Below the pieces are notes generated by a model. The model made no database searches. It saw nothing but the letters and a program-made list of their open reading frames with translations, and was not told the origin of the DNA. This document shows, in pieces, positions 1-8,747 of a DNA stretch of 38,581 nt; positions within the stretch are counted from its first letter, which is position 1; each line of letters begins with the position of its first letter. The stretch lies in NCBI RefSeq assembly GCF_017854415.1, contig NZ_JAFMHR010000010.1, positions 1 through 38,581 of the forward strand, in the 5' to 3' direction. The translations under genes and the position numbers were made by a program. The stretch is from Yoonia sp. GTDB lineage: Bacteria > Pseudomonadota > Alphaproteobacteria > Rhodobacterales > Rhodobacteraceae.

Positions 1-401
1 AAAGCATCCACAACCAGATTTATTGGCGATATGGCGATTATGCAGGAATTGGCCCTGGTGCACATGGGCGCCTAACACTGGGCGGACAACGCTTTGCAAC
101 AGAAGCGCCAACTGGGCCGTTAAGCTGGCTTGGGCAAGTGCGAAAAAGCGGCAATGGCGATTCGCAGCGCGTTCCATTGAGCGCTGATGAGCAATGGTCA
201 GAGTTCTTATTGATGGGAATGCGGTTAGCTGAGGGCGTTGATCTAACACGTTACCCTGAGGCACGTAGTTCTATTTTATCATCTAATATCAAAAAGTTAG
301 TTGATATTGGTATGATTGCGCAAGATGACCAAAGACTTCAGGTCACACAACAAGGACGGCCTGTGTTGAACGCTGTCTTGCGCGGGCTACTGGACGCTTA
401 A
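1..401 (+). CDS. hemW: HemW-like heme chaperone (radical SAM, coproporphyrinogen oxidase-like), C-terminal part
   Basis: Only the C-terminal ~132 residues are in the window; the gene begins to the left, and the reading frame is open from base 3. The visible start of the fragment reads HNQIYWRYGDYAGIGPGAHGR, matching the conserved stretch after the radical SAM domain of HemW/HemN-like proteins. It is followed by the helical C-terminal domain ending at a TAA. The family binds heme and a 4Fe-4S cluster and is thought to deliver heme to respiratory enzymes; the Cys-rich SAM motif lies outside the window. A methionine at 138 could look like a start, but the conserved motif runs in frame upstream of it. 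The last 4 bases overlap the end of the convergent parB. HemW rather than true HemN is preferred from the motif and location, but not proven. Confidence 0.85.
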   Translation, partial: SIHNQIYWRYGDYAGIGPGAHGRLTLGGQRFATEAPTGPLSWLGQVRKSGNGDSQRVPLSADEQWSEFLLMGMRLAEGVDLTRYPEARSSILSSNIKKLVDIGMIAQDDQRLQVTQQGRPVLNAVLRGLLDA

Positions 402-1285
402 CCGCCGGAAAGAGCGCGCAAAAGATCATCTAATTGATCGAGTGATTTATACCCTATCACCATTTTGCCGCCTTCAGCGCCAGCAGGGTGATCAATCGTG
501 ACCTTCATACGCAGAGACGCCGATAGTTCGTTTTCGATTTGCACAGTGTCGGCATCTTTTGGAACGGGTGCACCGCGAACGCTGCGTCGTTTGATCGCTG
601 GGCCCTTTTTCGCCAGTTTTTCCGTCTCGCGCACAGAGAGTTTCCGTTGGATAACTTCGCGCGCTAACTGCACTGCTTGATCATGGCCAACCAATGCACG
701 CGCATGTCCTGCGGTGATTTGCCCGGCAACAAGATAATTCTGGATTTCTTTGGGTAGCGTCAAAAGGCGCATGAGATTTGCGATATGGCTACGGCTTTTG
801 CCAAGCGCTTGGGATAGCTTATCTTGTGTGTGACCGAAACGCTCCATCAACTGCTTGTAGCCTGCAGCCTCGTCGACAGGGTTAAGGTCAGCGCGCTGGA
901 TATTCTCAATGATCGCAATTTCAAGAACTTCTGTGTCATCGTAGTCACGCACAAGAACCGGAATCTCATGAAGTTGCGCCATTTGTGCTGCACGCCACCG
1001 ACGTTCGCCCGCGACAATTTCGTAAACATCGGTCTTTCCAGCAGCGCGGCGCACGATCAGCGGCTGGATTACACCTTTCTCCGAAATTGAAGCCGCGAGG
1101 TCATTTAGCGCGTCCTCGGCAAAGGTGCGGCGGGGCTGATCAGGATTTGGCTGGACCTGTTCAATTGGAACAACCAAATCAGGACGTTTGGGCGTTGCTG
1201 GCGTCGTTTCATCGGCGGATACGTCAGACATAAGCGCAGAGAGTCCGCGCCCTAATCCACGTGATTTTTTGGGTGTGCGTGTCAT
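398..1285 (-). CDS. parB: Chromosome-partitioning protein ParB
   Basis: 295 residues, normal for chromosomal ParB. The N-terminus has the basic RGLGRGLSALM stretch that in this family contacts ParA. The CTP-binding/clamp motif GERRWRA is at residues 93-99. A helix-turn-helix for parS recognition lies near residues 147-170, and a C-terminal dimerisation domain ends in LLRALSGG. ParB binds parS, spreads as a CTP-dependent clamp and organises the origin region for segregation with ParA. The start codon ATG follows the parA stop directly with no spacer, so the two are co-transcribed. Two perfect parS sites lie 1.4 and 3.3 kb upstream in the same block, which supports the assignment. Confidence 0.97.
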   Translation of the reverse strand: MTRTPKKSRGLGRGLSALMSDVSADETTPATPKRPDLVVPIEQVQPNPDQPRRTFAEDALNDLAASISEKGVIQPLIVRRAAGKTDVYEIVAGERRWRAAQMAQLHEIPVLVRDYDDTEVLEIAIIENIQRADLNPVDEAAGYKQLMERFGHTQDKLSQALGKSRSHIANLMRLLTLPKEIQNYLVAGQITAGHARALVGHDQAVQLAREVIQRKLSVRETEKLAKKGPAIKRRSVRGAPVPKDADTVQIENELSASLRMKVTIDHPAGAEGGKMVIGYKSLDQLDDLLRALSGG

Positions 1286-2095
1286 CTATGCTGCCTTCTT
1301 TTTCATCGTACGATCAATGACTTCCTGCGCCAAAGCGCGATAAGCAATGCTGCCTTTAGAATTGCTGTCATAACTCAAAACCGGAAGTGCGAATGATGGC
1401 GCCTCGCTTAATCGAACGTTACGGGGAATCACAGTCTTGAACACCATTTCCCCCATATTTTCGCGCGCATCCTGTTCTACTTGAAGTGACAGGTTATTAC
1501 GCTGATCATACATCGTCAGCGCAATTCCTTCGATACGCAATTCTGGATTCGCGGTTTGCCGCACATCGCGGACGGTCAAAATAAGCTGGGAAAGCCCCTC
1601 GAGGGCGAAGAATTCACTTTGCAGAGGAACGATGATCGAATGCGCGGCAACCATCGCGTTAACTGTCAATATGTTGAGGGATGGGGGGCAGTCGATCAAT
1701 ATATAGTCATATTCCAGCGCCATAGCCGAGGCACTTCGCAACACATCAGCAAGTAGAAAACTGCGCTTTGCGTTGTCCATCAGTTCTAGATCTGCGGAGC
1801 TCAAATCAGTCGTTGCTGGAATGATCTCAAGACCATCGACGGTTGTTGGTTGGATCGCATCCGTCAGTTCAACATCGCCGGACAGAAGATCATAAGTAGT
1901 GATATCACGCTGGTCATGCCCAATACCAAGACCTGTCGACGCGTTACCTTGTGGATCAAGATCGATCAGCAAAACGCGCATTTCCTGTTCGGCCAAAGCC
2001 GCTCCAAGATTGATCGTCGTAGTTGTCTTACCGACGCCGCCTTTTTGGTTCGCAATGGCAATAATCGTCGTTTGCGTGCGGGGTTTATTTGCCAC
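1286..2095 (-). CDS. parA: Chromosome-partitioning ATPase ParA (Soj)
   Basis: 269 residues. The deviant Walker A motif KGGVGKTTT is at residues 18-26, a DLDPQGNAS segment follows, and the Walker B-type IDCPPS is near residue 135. These are the hallmarks of ParA/Soj/MinD ATPases. ParA forms a nucleoid-bound ATP-dependent gradient that pulls ParB-parS complexes. The start used is a GTG whose codons overlap the 3' end of rsmG by 11 bases; an AAAGGA ribosome-binding sequence lies about 10 bases upstream inside rsmG. The order rsmG-parA-parB is the conserved alphaproteobacterial origin arrangement. Confidence 0.97.
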   Translation of the reverse strand: MANKPRTQTTIIAIANQKGGVGKTTTTINLGAALAEQEMRVLLIDLDPQGNASTGLGIGHDQRDITTYDLLSGDVELTDAIQPTTVDGLEIIPATTDLSSADLELMDNAKRSFLLADVLRSASAMALEYDYILIDCPPSLNILTVNAMVAAHSIIVPLQSEFFALEGLSQLILTVRDVRQTANPELRIEGIALTMYDQRNNLSLQVEQDARENMGEMVFKTVIPRNVRLSEAPSFALPVLSYDSNSKGSIAYRALAQEVIDRTMKKKAA

Positions 2096-2705
2096 GGGCG
2101 GAAATCCTTTGAATGACCAGAAGGCGCGCTTCAGGATCAGTCATACTAGCATGATCTTCAAGGTCAAACGACCAGTCGTTTTTCGCATCGGCAACTTCCT
2201 GTGCGGCCTGTTTGCCCTTGTGAAGCAGGCAAATACCGCCGTCACGCATATGCCTGCCAACAAGGGGTAAGAGGCTAGGTAATGGGGCGAGCGCCCGAGC
2301 AGATACCACATCTGCACCCAATGGCGCCGTCTGCTCGATCCGTTCCGCGATTACTGTGATCGAAAGCCGCAATTCTCTTGCCGCCGTGCGCAAAAATGTC
2401 GATTTCCGCTGGTCGCTTTCGATAAGTGTAAAGTGTGCATTGGGTTGCTTTTCCTTTGCAAGAATCGCCAAGATGATCCCCGGAAAGCCACCACCACTGC
2501 CCAAATCCGCCCACTTTTCGTAAGCTTTGGGTGCAAATCGATAGAGTTGAACCGAATCGGTGATGTGGCGGTCCCAGATGTCAGGGACAGACCCCTTAGC
2601 GATAAGGTTAATCTTTGGCGTCCATTTGGTTACTAAAGCCGCGAAATCTTCAAGGTTCTGAATTGTTTCACGTGAAACATCCACGCCACCAAGTTGTGAG
2701 CTCAT
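2085..2705 (-). CDS. rsmG: 16S rRNA (guanine-N7) methyltransferase RsmG
   Basis: 206 residues, as usual for RsmG (GidB). The SAM-binding motif DLGSGGGFPG is at residues 67-76. The family methylates G527 of 16S rRNA using S-adenosylmethionine. The gene begins one base after the mnmG stop and overlaps parA at its 3' end, so it belongs to the mnmE-mnmG-rsmG-parA-parB block. Codons 9-14 (residues VDVSRE) contain a perfect parS site, so this part of the protein is under DNA-level as well as protein-level constraint. Confidence 0.96.
   Translation of the reverse strand: MSSQLGGVDVSRETIQNLEDFAALVTKWTPKINLIAKGSVPDIWDRHITDSVQLYRFAPKAYEKWADLGSGGGFPGIILAILAKEKQPNAHFTLIESDQRKSTFLRTAARELRLSITVIAERIEQTAPLGADVVSARALAPLPSLLPLVGRHMRDGGICLLHKGKQAAQEVADAKNDWSFDLEDHASMTDPEARLLVIQRISARGK
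2664..2679. other. parS: parS centromere site 1 (inside rsmG)
   Basis: The 16-bp perfect palindrome TGTTTCACGTGAAACA is identical to the widely conserved bacterial parS consensus bound by ParB. It lies within the N-terminal coding part of rsmG and about 1.4 kb from the start of parB. Placement within the rsmG/mnmG genes next to the origin is typical of many bacteria. Confidence 0.95.
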
Positions 2706-2706
2706 A

Positions 2707-4587
2707 TCAGGTACCCGTCGCCCGCTGTTGGCGCCGCTTAATAGCGCTAATAATCAGCATCAAAGCGGCAGGTGTCATGCCTTCGATGCGCCCAGCATGG
2801 GCGATTGTTCCTGGCCTACTCGATGAGAGCTTCATGACCAATTCATTCGAAAGTCCGCTGATTAATGAATAATCCATATCCTGCGCGATCACATGCTTCT
2901 CATCGCGCTCCATTGCTGCAATATCGCGTTCTTGTCGGGCAATATAATGCGCATACAACGCATCCCTCTTCACCTGATCCCGCACTGGTGCGGAAATTGT
3001 ATCCAGATCCTGCCCAGTCTTTGCAAGTTCCTCAAATCCAAAATCCGCCAATGCCAGCGCTTCAAGCGCCGAGCGTCGCGGCCCGTCTGCGTTCAGTTTC
3101 GCCCCAGTCTTGGCGATTTCCCTTGATGAAAGATCGATCAAACTTAGCAATACTTTTGCTTTGTCGATCTGCGCTATCTTGTCCGAAAAGCTGGACCACC
3201 GCACATCCCCTACACAACCAAGCGCCCGGCCCTTGGCGGTAAGCCTTTGATCAGCATTGTCCGCCCGCAACGACAGCCGGAATTCAGCCCGCGACGTGAA
3301 CATGCGGTAAGGCTCTGACACGCCGCGGGTAATCAGATCATCAATCATCACGCCAATGTAGGATTCGCGCCTACTAAAAATGACAGGCTCGCCCGACCTA
3401 GCAACGGCTGCGGCGTTCAGCCCTGCGACCAAACCTTGCGCTGCAGCCTCCTCGTAACCAGTCGTGCCATTGATCTGACCTGCAAGAAATAGACCTGGGA
3501 CATCGCGCAATTCCAGAGTCACCCCAAGTGCGCGCGGGTCGACGTAGTCGTATTCTATCGCATAGCCTGGTTGCAAAATCTTAGTATTTTCAAGACCATA
3601 GATGGATTTTACATATTGCTCTTGTACATCTTCAGGCAACGAAGTCGAGATTCCATTGGGATACACCGTGTGATCATTCACGCCTTCGGGCTCTAAGAAT
3701 ATCTGATGGGATGTTTTATCTGCGAACCGTACAACTTTGTCTTCGATCGACGGGCAGTACCGCGGTCCGACACCATCAATATGACCACCGTACATCGCAG
3801 AGCGTTCTAGGTTCTTGCGAATAATGTCATGTGTTTGCGCGTTGGTGTGTGTAATACCGCAGTCAATCTGCTTGGCGTAAACACCCTTGGAAAGAAAAGA
3901 AAACAGAACTGGGTCAGCATCGCTTGGCTGTGCTTCCAGCTTGTCCCATGCAATTGTACGCCCATCCAGTCTTGGGGGCGTTCCCGTTTTAAGCCGCCCA
4001 AGCGGTAGTGCAAAACTATCTAACCGCTCTGCCATTTTAACCGAAGGGTCATCGCCCATTCGACCACCAGGCCGCGATATATCCCCAATGTGAATAACGC
4101 CCCGTAAAAATGTACCTGTAGTCAAGATAACGCTTTCTGCCGTCAGTTCTGCGCCGCCTCGCATCACCACACCGGCCACACGCGGCCCATTCATCACAAG
4201 ATCGGTCGCCTCGCCCTCAAGAATGTCCAGGTTCGCCAGCAGCGCGAGCTCTGCTTGCATCTCTGTGCGGTAAATTTCGCGATCCGATTGCGCCCTTGGG
4301 CCTTGGACAGCCGGACCTTTTCTGCGGTTCAACAGACGGAACTGAATTCCGGCCTTGTCCGCAACCCGCGCCATAACGCCATCAAGGGCATCGATCTCGC
4401 GGACAAGATGGCCTTTGCCAAGACCACCAATCGCTGGGTTACATGACATGACGCCAATCGACGCCTTTGTAAGAGTTATCAACGCAGTCCGCACGCCCAT
4501 ACGCGCTGCGGCATGCGCTGCCTCTGCGCCAGCATGCCCTCCACCAATGACAATCACGTCGTAATCGTAATGTTTCACGTGAAACAA
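2707..4587 (-). CDS. mnmG: tRNA uridine-5-carboxymethylaminomethyl modification enzyme MnmG
   Basis: 626 residues, the usual MnmG (GidA) length. The FAD-binding dinucleotide motif GGGHAG is at residues 15-20, followed by the conserved [24 protein letters not shown]-type region (residues ~48 onward). With MnmE this FAD enzyme modifies the wobble uridine (cmnm5U/nm5U) of several tRNAs. The start is a TTG codon; the first residues MFHVKH are encoded by the second parS site, which may explain the non-ATG start and the conserved N-terminus. It begins 3 bases after the mnmE stop and ends one base before rsmG, so these genes are translated from one transcript. Confidence 0.97.
   Translation of the reverse strand: MFHVKHYDYDVIVIGGGHAGAEAAHAAARMGVRTALITLTKASIGVMSCNPAIGGLGKGHLVREIDALDGVMARVADKAGIQFRLLNRRKGPAVQGPRAQSDREIYRTEMQAELALLANLDILEGEATDLVMNGPRVAGVVMRGGAELTAESVILTTGTFLRGVIHIGDISRPGGRMGDDPSVKMAERLDSFALPLGRLKTGTPPRLDGRTIAWDKLEAQPSDADPVLFSFLSKGVYAKQIDCGITHTNAQTHDIIRKNLERSAMYGGHIDGVGPRYCPSIEDKVVRFADKTSHQIFLEPEGVNDHTVYPNGISTSLPEDVQEQYVKSIYGLENTKILQPGYAIEYDYVDPRALGVTLELRDVPGLFLAGQINGTTGYEEAAAQGLVAGLNAAAVARSGEPVIFSRRESYIGVMIDDLITRGVSEPYRMFTSRAEFRLSLRADNADQRLTAKGRALGCVGDVRWSSFSDKIAQIDKAKVLLSLIDLSSREIAKTGAKLNADGPRRSALEALALADFGFEELAKTGQDLDTISAPVRDQVKRDALYAHYIARQERDIAAMERDEKHVIAQDMDYSLISGLSNELVMKLSSSRPGTIAHAGRIEGMTPAALMLIISAIKRRQQRATGT
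4571..4586. other. parS: parS centromere site 2 (over the mnmG start)
   Basis: A second perfect TGTTTCACGTGAAACA palindrome, identical to the site in rsmG and 1.9 kb from it. It covers codons 1-6 of mnmG, starting within the TTG initiation codon. Two exact copies close to parAB and the candidate origin indicate a real ParB-loading region. Confidence 0.95.
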
Positions 4588-4590
4588 CCC

Positions 4591-5871
4591 CTACTTTCCG
4601 ATGCAAAAACTTGAAAAAATCTCGTCAAGGACCTGTTCTACATCAACACGTCCGACGATGCTATCCACCGCGCGAATGGCAGATCGCAAGTCTTCCGCGA
4701 TCAAATCCGTCATTGCCATTTCATCATCCATAGCGCGCTGTGCATCGTCCATATAATCAATTGCCCGCATCATCGCTGTCCGGTGACGTTCACGCATCGC
4801 AATCCCGATATTCCCGACCTTGTGGCTTAGTCTTTCTGACACTTCAGAAATCAGCGCATCAATCCCTGCGCCAGTCTTCCCGGATATGGCCAGCCCACCA
4901 CCTTGCGCAATGTCAGCTTTCCCCTGCACAATAAGGTCGTCTGGACCAAGATTGAGCGACACTCCGTTTACGTCTAAAACCAGATGAATACGCAGATCTG
5001 CACGTGCTGCACGTTCCTTTGCCCGCGCAACGCCTAAACCTTCAACTGTATCATCGGTTTCGCGTAAACCTGCTGTATCCAATAACGTCACTGGCAGTCC
5101 GCCAAGATCCATCCGCACCTCGATCACATCCCGAGTTGTTCCCGCAATCTCTGATGTAATCGCAACATCGCGGCCTGCCAGCTTATTCAGCAATGTCGAT
5201 TTGCCAACATTTGGCGCACCAATGATTGCCACCTCAAAACCATCTCGCACCCGTTCTGCCGCGCGCACACCGTCAGCCTCGCGCTGCATTTCCAGTGCAA
5301 CACCACGTAGCAAGTCGCGGACTTCTGGTGTCACGTCGACTGGTACATCTTCATCAGCAAAGTCTATCGTCGCTTCAAGCAAGGCTGCAGCTCTAATCAG
5401 CCTTGTCCGCCACCCATCTGCTAGCACACCTAACGCTCCGGAAAACACCCTGACAGCTTGCTTTCTCTGGCCCTCAGTCTCTGCGTCGATCAAGTCCGCA
5501 AGACCCTCAACCTCTGCCAAATCAAGGCAACCGTTTTCCAACGCACGGCGGGTAAACTCGCCTGCCTCGGCCTGTCGCAACTCTGGGTGATTGCCCAATA
5601 CGCATAAGATTGCGCTGACAACTGCAGGGCTTCCATGCAGCTGCAACTCAACAACAGCCTCTCCGGTAAAGCTCTTTCCTGCATCAAATCGCAAGACCAG
5701 CGCTTCATCCAGCATCTCTCCTTCAGCATCATAAAGCCTGCGAAGGCCGCGCATTTTTGGTACATCGCGGCACAGCAAAGCCGCCGATGAAACAGCCATC
5801 GGCCCCGAAATACGCACCACAGCAACGCCAGCACGGCCTTGCGCAGTTGCTAATGCAAAAATGGTATCCAT
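4591..5871 (-). CDS. mnmE: tRNA modification GTPase MnmE
   Basis: 426 residues from the ATG at 5871, giving the family-typical N-terminus [15 protein letters not shown]; a TTG two codons upstream (5877) is also open. The GTPase domain shows G1 GAPNVGKS (~218-225), TTRD and G3 DTAG (~265-268). The C-terminus ends FCIGK, the conserved CxGK tail whose cysteine is essential in the family. MnmE acts with MnmG on wobble uridines of tRNA. The G4 motif, normally NKxD, reads GKAD here. The gene sits between rho and mnmG; the gap to rho is under 30 bases and to mnmG 3 bases. Confidence 0.95.
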   Translation of the reverse strand: MDTIFALATAQGRAGVAVVRISGPMAVSSAALLCRDVPKMRGLRRLYDAEGEMLDEALVLRFDAGKSFTGEAVVELQLHGSPAVVSAILCVLGNHPELRQAEAGEFTRRALENGCLDLAEVEGLADLIDAETEGQRKQAVRVFSGALGVLADGWRTRLIRAAALLEATIDFADEDVPVDVTPEVRDLLRGVALEMQREADGVRAAERVRDGFEVAIIGAPNVGKSTLLNKLAGRDVAITSEIAGTTRDVIEVRMDLGGLPVTLLDTAGLRETDDTVEGLGVARAKERAARADLRIHLVLDVNGVSLNLGPDDLIVQGKADIAQGGGLAISGKTGAGIDALISEVSERLSHKVGNIGIAMRERHRTAMMRAIDYMDDAQRAMDDEMAMTDLIAEDLRSAIRAVDSIVGRVDVEQVLDEIFSSFCIGK

Positions 5872-5880
5872 ATCCAACCC

Positions 5881-5896
5881 ATTGTTTTATAACAAT
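5881..5896. repeat. Short AT-rich inverted repeat before mnmE
   Basis: ATTGTT-TTAT-AACAAT: perfect 6-bp arms around a 4-nt loop, between the rho stop codon and the mnmE start. It could form a weak hairpin in the rho-mnmE transcript. There is no U-tract or GC-rich stem, so it is not called a terminator. Function unknown. Confidence 0.4.
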
Positions 5897-5899
5897 AAG

Positions 5900-7171
5900 T
5901 TATGTGTTCATTGAATCGAAGAAGTCAGAATTTGTCTTGGTTTGCTTTAGCTTACCGATCAAAAACTCAATCGCGTCGGTCGTGCCCATCGGGTTTAGGA
6001 TGCGACGCAGCACATATGTCTTCGCCAGATCGCCCTTATCAACCAACAGTTCTTCCTTGCGGGTACCAGACTTAAGAATGTCCATCGCCGGGAAGACGCG
6101 CTTGTCTGCTACCTTACGGTCCAACACGATCTCGCTGTTGCCGGTACCTTTGAATTCTTCAAAGATCACTTCGTCCATACGCGAACCCGTATCAATCAGT
6201 GCCGTTGCAATGATGGTCAGTGACCCGCCTTCTTCGATGTTACGTGCGGCACCAAAGAAGCGCTTAGGACGCTGCAGCGCGTTCGCATCGACACCACCTG
6301 TCAAAACCTTACCAGAGGACGGCACAGTCGTGTTAAACGCCCGTCCCAGACGCGTAATCGAGTCCAGCAAGATCACAACATCACGCTTGTGTTCGACCAA
6401 CCTTTTGGCTTTTTCGATGACCATCTCGGATACCGCCACGTGACGTGTCGCTGGTTCGTCAAACGTCGACGAAACAACCTCACCTTTTACGGACCGCTGC
6501 ATATCCGTAACTTCTTCTGGACGTTCATCAATGAGCAAGACGATCAGATAGCATTCTGGGTGGTTCTTACCAATCGAGTTCGCGATGTTTTGCAACAAAA
6601 CCGTTTTACCGGTTCGCGGGGGCGCAACGATCAATGACCGCTGTCCTTTACCGATTGGTGCCACCAAATCAATGATCCGGGCAGAACGATCCTTCACGGT
6701 CGGATCATCAATTTCCATCGTCAAACGCTCGTCAGGATAAAGCGGCGTCAGATTATCAAAAGCAACCTTGTGCTTGGCTTTTTCTGGATCTTCAAAGTTG
6801 ATTTGCTCAACCGACGTCAAAGCAAAGTAACGCTCTGAATCGTTTGGTTCTTTCATAACGCCTTCAACAGTATCACCCGTGCGCAGCGAATGCTGACGGA
6901 TCATGTCTGGCGAAACATAAATATCGTCAGGACCTGGAAGATAGTTCGCTTCTGGCGACCGCAAGAAACCAAAACCATCTTGCAGAACTTCCAAAACACC
7001 ATCACCGCCGATGACCCATTCTTCGTCCGCCCGCTCTTTCAGAATGGCGAACATCATATCGCCCTTCCGCATCGTCGATGCATTTTCGACTTCGAGCTCT
7101 TCAGCCAGTGACAAAAGATCTTTCGGGCTTTGCGCCTTAAGATCGGCAAGGTTCAGACGGTGCTGAGTCAT
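5900..7171 (-). CDS. rho: Transcription termination factor Rho
   Basis: 423 residues, normal for Rho. The N-terminal domain is followed by the RNA-binding cold-shock-like fold with GFGFLR at residues 66-71. The ATPase domain has Walker A APPRTGKT (183-190) and a Walker B ending in [10 protein letters not shown]. The hexameric RNA helicase ends transcription at C-rich untranslated RNA. A GAGG ribosome-binding sequence lies about 8 bases before the ATG. The leader (7172-7290) contains two inverted repeats (reported separately). Position next to mnmE and the origin is conserved in alphaproteobacteria. Confidence 0.98.
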   Translation of the reverse strand: MTQHRLNLADLKAQSPKDLLSLAEELEVENASTMRKGDMMFAILKERADEEWVIGGDGVLEVLQDGFGFLRSPEANYLPGPDDIYVSPDMIRQHSLRTGDTVEGVMKEPNDSERYFALTSVEQINFEDPEKAKHKVAFDNLTPLYPDERLTMEIDDPTVKDRSARIIDLVAPIGKGQRSLIVAPPRTGKTVLLQNIANSIGKNHPECYLIVLLIDERPEEVTDMQRSVKGEVVSSTFDEPATRHVAVSEMVIEKAKRLVEHKRDVVILLDSITRLGRAFNTTVPSSGKVLTGGVDANALQRPKRFFGAARNIEEGGSLTIIATALIDTGSRMDEVIFEEFKGTGNSEIVLDRKVADKRVFPAMDILKSGTRKEELLVDKGDLAKTYVLRRILNPMGTTDAIEFLIGKLKQTKTNSDFFDSMNT

Positions 7172-7184
7172 AAATATACCTCGA

Positions 7185-7244
7185 CCGATGAAAACATCGG
7201 CAACTTTTCGAATAATCGTGGAAATCTACTTTCCCGGACGGGAA
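7185..7244 (-). promoter_or_regulatory. rho leader with two inverted repeats
   Basis: Between hemJ and rho there are two compact dyads: CCGATG-AAAA-CATCGG (7185-7200), ending 13 bases before the rho start codon, and TTCCCG-GA-CGGGAA (7231-7244). Rho genes are commonly autoregulated through their leader, so these may be leader-RNA hairpins. The second could instead be part of the end of the hemJ transcript, although no U-run follows it on the minus strand. The structure is seen; the role is inference. Confidence 0.4.
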
Positions 7245-7290
7245 GCCCCTAAGCCATTACGCATCTCGCGCCTTTGAGTCAATCAACCTC

Positions 7291-7740
7291 TTAGAAAGGC
7301 CGCACAACCACAGCCACCACGATCAACAACATCAGCACAGTCGGAACTTCGTTAAACAATCTATATGTTCGCCCGGAACGCGTGTTCGTGCCCAGCGCAA
7401 ATTCTTTGCGTCGCACACTCATCCAACCGTGTGCGCCTGTCATCAAGATCACCGAACCCAACTTAACCCACGACCATACCGCACCCCAATCAAAGGCACC
7501 CAAACCGATCATAATCAATCCCGCAATCCACGCCACAATCATAGCTGGATTCATAATCACGCGAAGCAGCTTTTCTTCCATCACCTGAAATGTCTGGTCC
7601 AGCTCTGAACCCACTTTTGCCCGTTCTGCATGATAGACAAAAAGTCTAGGCAGATAAAACAAACCTGCCATCCATGCGATGACTGCCATGATGTGCACCG
7701 CCTTGATCCAAGGATATAGGCTTTCAAGAATTTCAAACAT
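7291..7740 (-). CDS. hemJ: Protoporphyrinogen IX oxidase HemJ (membrane)
   Basis: 149 residues from the ATG at 7740, matching HemJ length; the reading frame stays open to 7851, but the extra part is AT-rich and unlike the family. The protein starts MFEILESLYPWIKAVHIMAV and has about four membrane segments (~10-32, 58-78, 84-103, 125-148). Histidines 16 and 37 sit in the first segment region where the family has its conserved histidine. HemJ oxidises protoporphyrinogen IX to protoporphyrin IX, the branch point to heme and bacteriochlorophyll, which fits a phototroph. It is the last leftward gene beside the candidate origin. In Caulobacter and Sinorhizobium the neighbouring heme gene at this place is hemE. 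Confidence 0.9.
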   Translation of the reverse strand: MFEILESLYPWIKAVHIMAVIAWMAGLFYLPRLFVYHAERAKVGSELDQTFQVMEEKLLRVIMNPAMIVAWIAGLIMIGLGAFDWGAVWSWVKLGSVILMTGAHGWMSVRRKEFALGTNTRSGRTYRLFNEVPTVLMLLIVVAVVVRPF

Positions 7741-7841
7741 GGCTTCAATCTCTCTTAGGGTCTCTCTTCCATAATAAATATATAAGAAGAAAGAAAAGAT
7801 GATGTTGTAGTTAGTCACTTCTATTTCTGTGGGTTGTTTTT

Positions 7842-7850
7842 TTATCCTCA
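7842..7850 (+). other. DnaA-box-like 9-mer (1 mismatch)
   Basis: TTATCCTCA differs from the consensus TTATCCACA at one position. It is followed at 7854-7862 by TTATCCCGA (2 mismatches) on the same strand, 12 bases further on. On its own it could be chance; it counts because of its place in the candidate origin. Confidence 0.4.
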
Positions 7851-8011
7851 TAGTTATCCCGACTGACGATAGTGGGCATCAAAGGCGAAATCACAAATAG
7901 AGAAAAATATTATGTATCAATAACAATGACTTATAAGTATACCGTTTTCGCAAAAAAAGGGCAAATACCCACTAGACACAGAAACCGTCATGATTCCTCC
8001 ACACCTTGGAC

Positions 8012-8020
8012 TTATCCATA
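8012..8020 (+). other. DnaA-box-like 9-mer (1 mismatch)
   Basis: TTATCCATA, one mismatch from TTATCCACA, in the same orientation as the perfect box 128 bases downstream. Confidence 0.4.
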
Positions 8021-8139
8021 CTCACAGAGGAAGAAATGAGCCGAGCCTCAGTGAGACCCCAGAGTTCTACCCAATCCCGGGAATGATGTTAGTTATGCCC
8101 AGATCCACACGCATACCCACACAAAGTTTGTCCCAAAGG

Positions 8140-8148
8140 TTATCCACA
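8140..8148 (+). other. Perfect DnaA box, overlapping the maf start
   Basis: TTATCCACA, the exact DnaA box consensus. Its last base is the A of the maf ATG. It could serve origin function and also let DnaA affect maf expression. Confidence 0.65.
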
Positions 8149-8747
8149 TGAACGATCGCATTATCCTCGCTTCTGGTTCGGACATTCGCGCGCAGTTATT
8201 GAGCAACGCATGCGTTGCGTTTGAAGTCTCTGCAGCGCGCGTGGACGAAGATGCGGTGCGTGCGTCGTTGGAAGCGGAACAAGCATCGCCACGCGATATT
8301 GCCGATACACTCGCTGAACTCAAAGCGCAGCGCGTTGCTGCCAAGAACCCGGATGCGCTTGTGATTGGGTGCGATCAGGTCCTCGCATTTGGCCAGACAA
8401 TCCTTAACAAACCGCAAACACCAGAAGAGGCTTTGTCGCAACTTAAGATGTTACGCGGCCAGAAGCACCAACTTCTGTCTGCCGCTGTGATCTATGCTGA
8501 TGGCAAACCACAGTGGCGACATGTCGGTGTCGTACGCTTGCAGATGCGCGATGCGTCGGACGCGTATCTTGCGGATTATGTCGACCGGAATTGGGATAGC
8601 ATTCGCTTAGCGGTCGGCGCGTATAAGCTGGAAGAAGAAGGAGTGCGACTTTTTACACGCATCGACGGGGATTATTTCAACGTACTTGGCTTACCGCTGC
8701 TGGAACTCTTGTCTTATCTGACGCTACGCGGAACATTGCCGTCATGA
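8148..8747 (+). CDS. maf: Maf-family nucleotide pyrophosphatase (YceF-like)
   Basis: 199 residues. The N-terminus IILASGSDIRAQLL corresponds to the SxSxxR loop of Maf proteins, though the family's usual SPRR is SDIR here. The segment VIGCDQVL near residue 72 carries the catalytic aspartate region. Maf proteins hydrolyse modified or canonical nucleoside triphosphates to monophosphates as house cleaning. The ATG is preceded by AAAGG and overlaps a DnaA box. The stop overlaps the aroE start by four bases, forming maf-aroE-coaE-dnaQ. Exact substrate cannot be read from sequence. Confidence 0.9.
   Translation: MNDRIILASGSDIRAQLLSNACVAFEVSAARVDEDAVRASLEAEQASPRDIADTLAELKAQRVAAKNPDALVIGCDQVLAFGQTILNKPQTPEEALSQLKMLRGQKHQLLSAAVIYADGKPQWRHVGVVRLQMRDASDAYLADYVDRNWDSIRLAVGAYKLEEEGVRLFTRIDGDYFNVLGLPLLELLSYLTLRGTLPS

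Larger units (their letters stand above)
7741..8147. other. oriC: Candidate chromosomal replication origin (oriC)
   Basis: A 407-base gap with no credible gene. It holds a perfect DnaA box (8140-8148), single-mismatch boxes at 7842-7850 and 8012-8020, and further two-mismatch copies (7854-7862, 8101-8109, 8113-8121). There are very AT-rich stretches (7771-7800 has 26 A/T of 30; also ~7887-7950), a 10-bp palindrome ACTTATAAGT (7929-7938), one GANTC methylation site (7992-7996) and an imperfect inverted repeat (8021-8030 with 8046-8055). Genes on the left run leftward and genes on the right rightward, as expected of bidirectional replication. The flanking sets rho/mnmE/mnmG/rsmG/parAB and maf/aroE/coaE/dnaQ surround oriC in other alphaproteobacteria. 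Inference from position and motifs; not demonstrated. Confidence 0.65.

Noticed and set aside
138-401. A complete 87-residue gene at the left end
   Set aside because: The conserved HemW motif continues in frame upstream to the window edge, so it is the tail of a longer gene.
7741-7851. N-terminal extension of hemJ by 37 residues
   Set aside because: The extension is AT-rich, unlike HemJ, and falls in the candidate origin; the ATG at 7740 gives the normal length.
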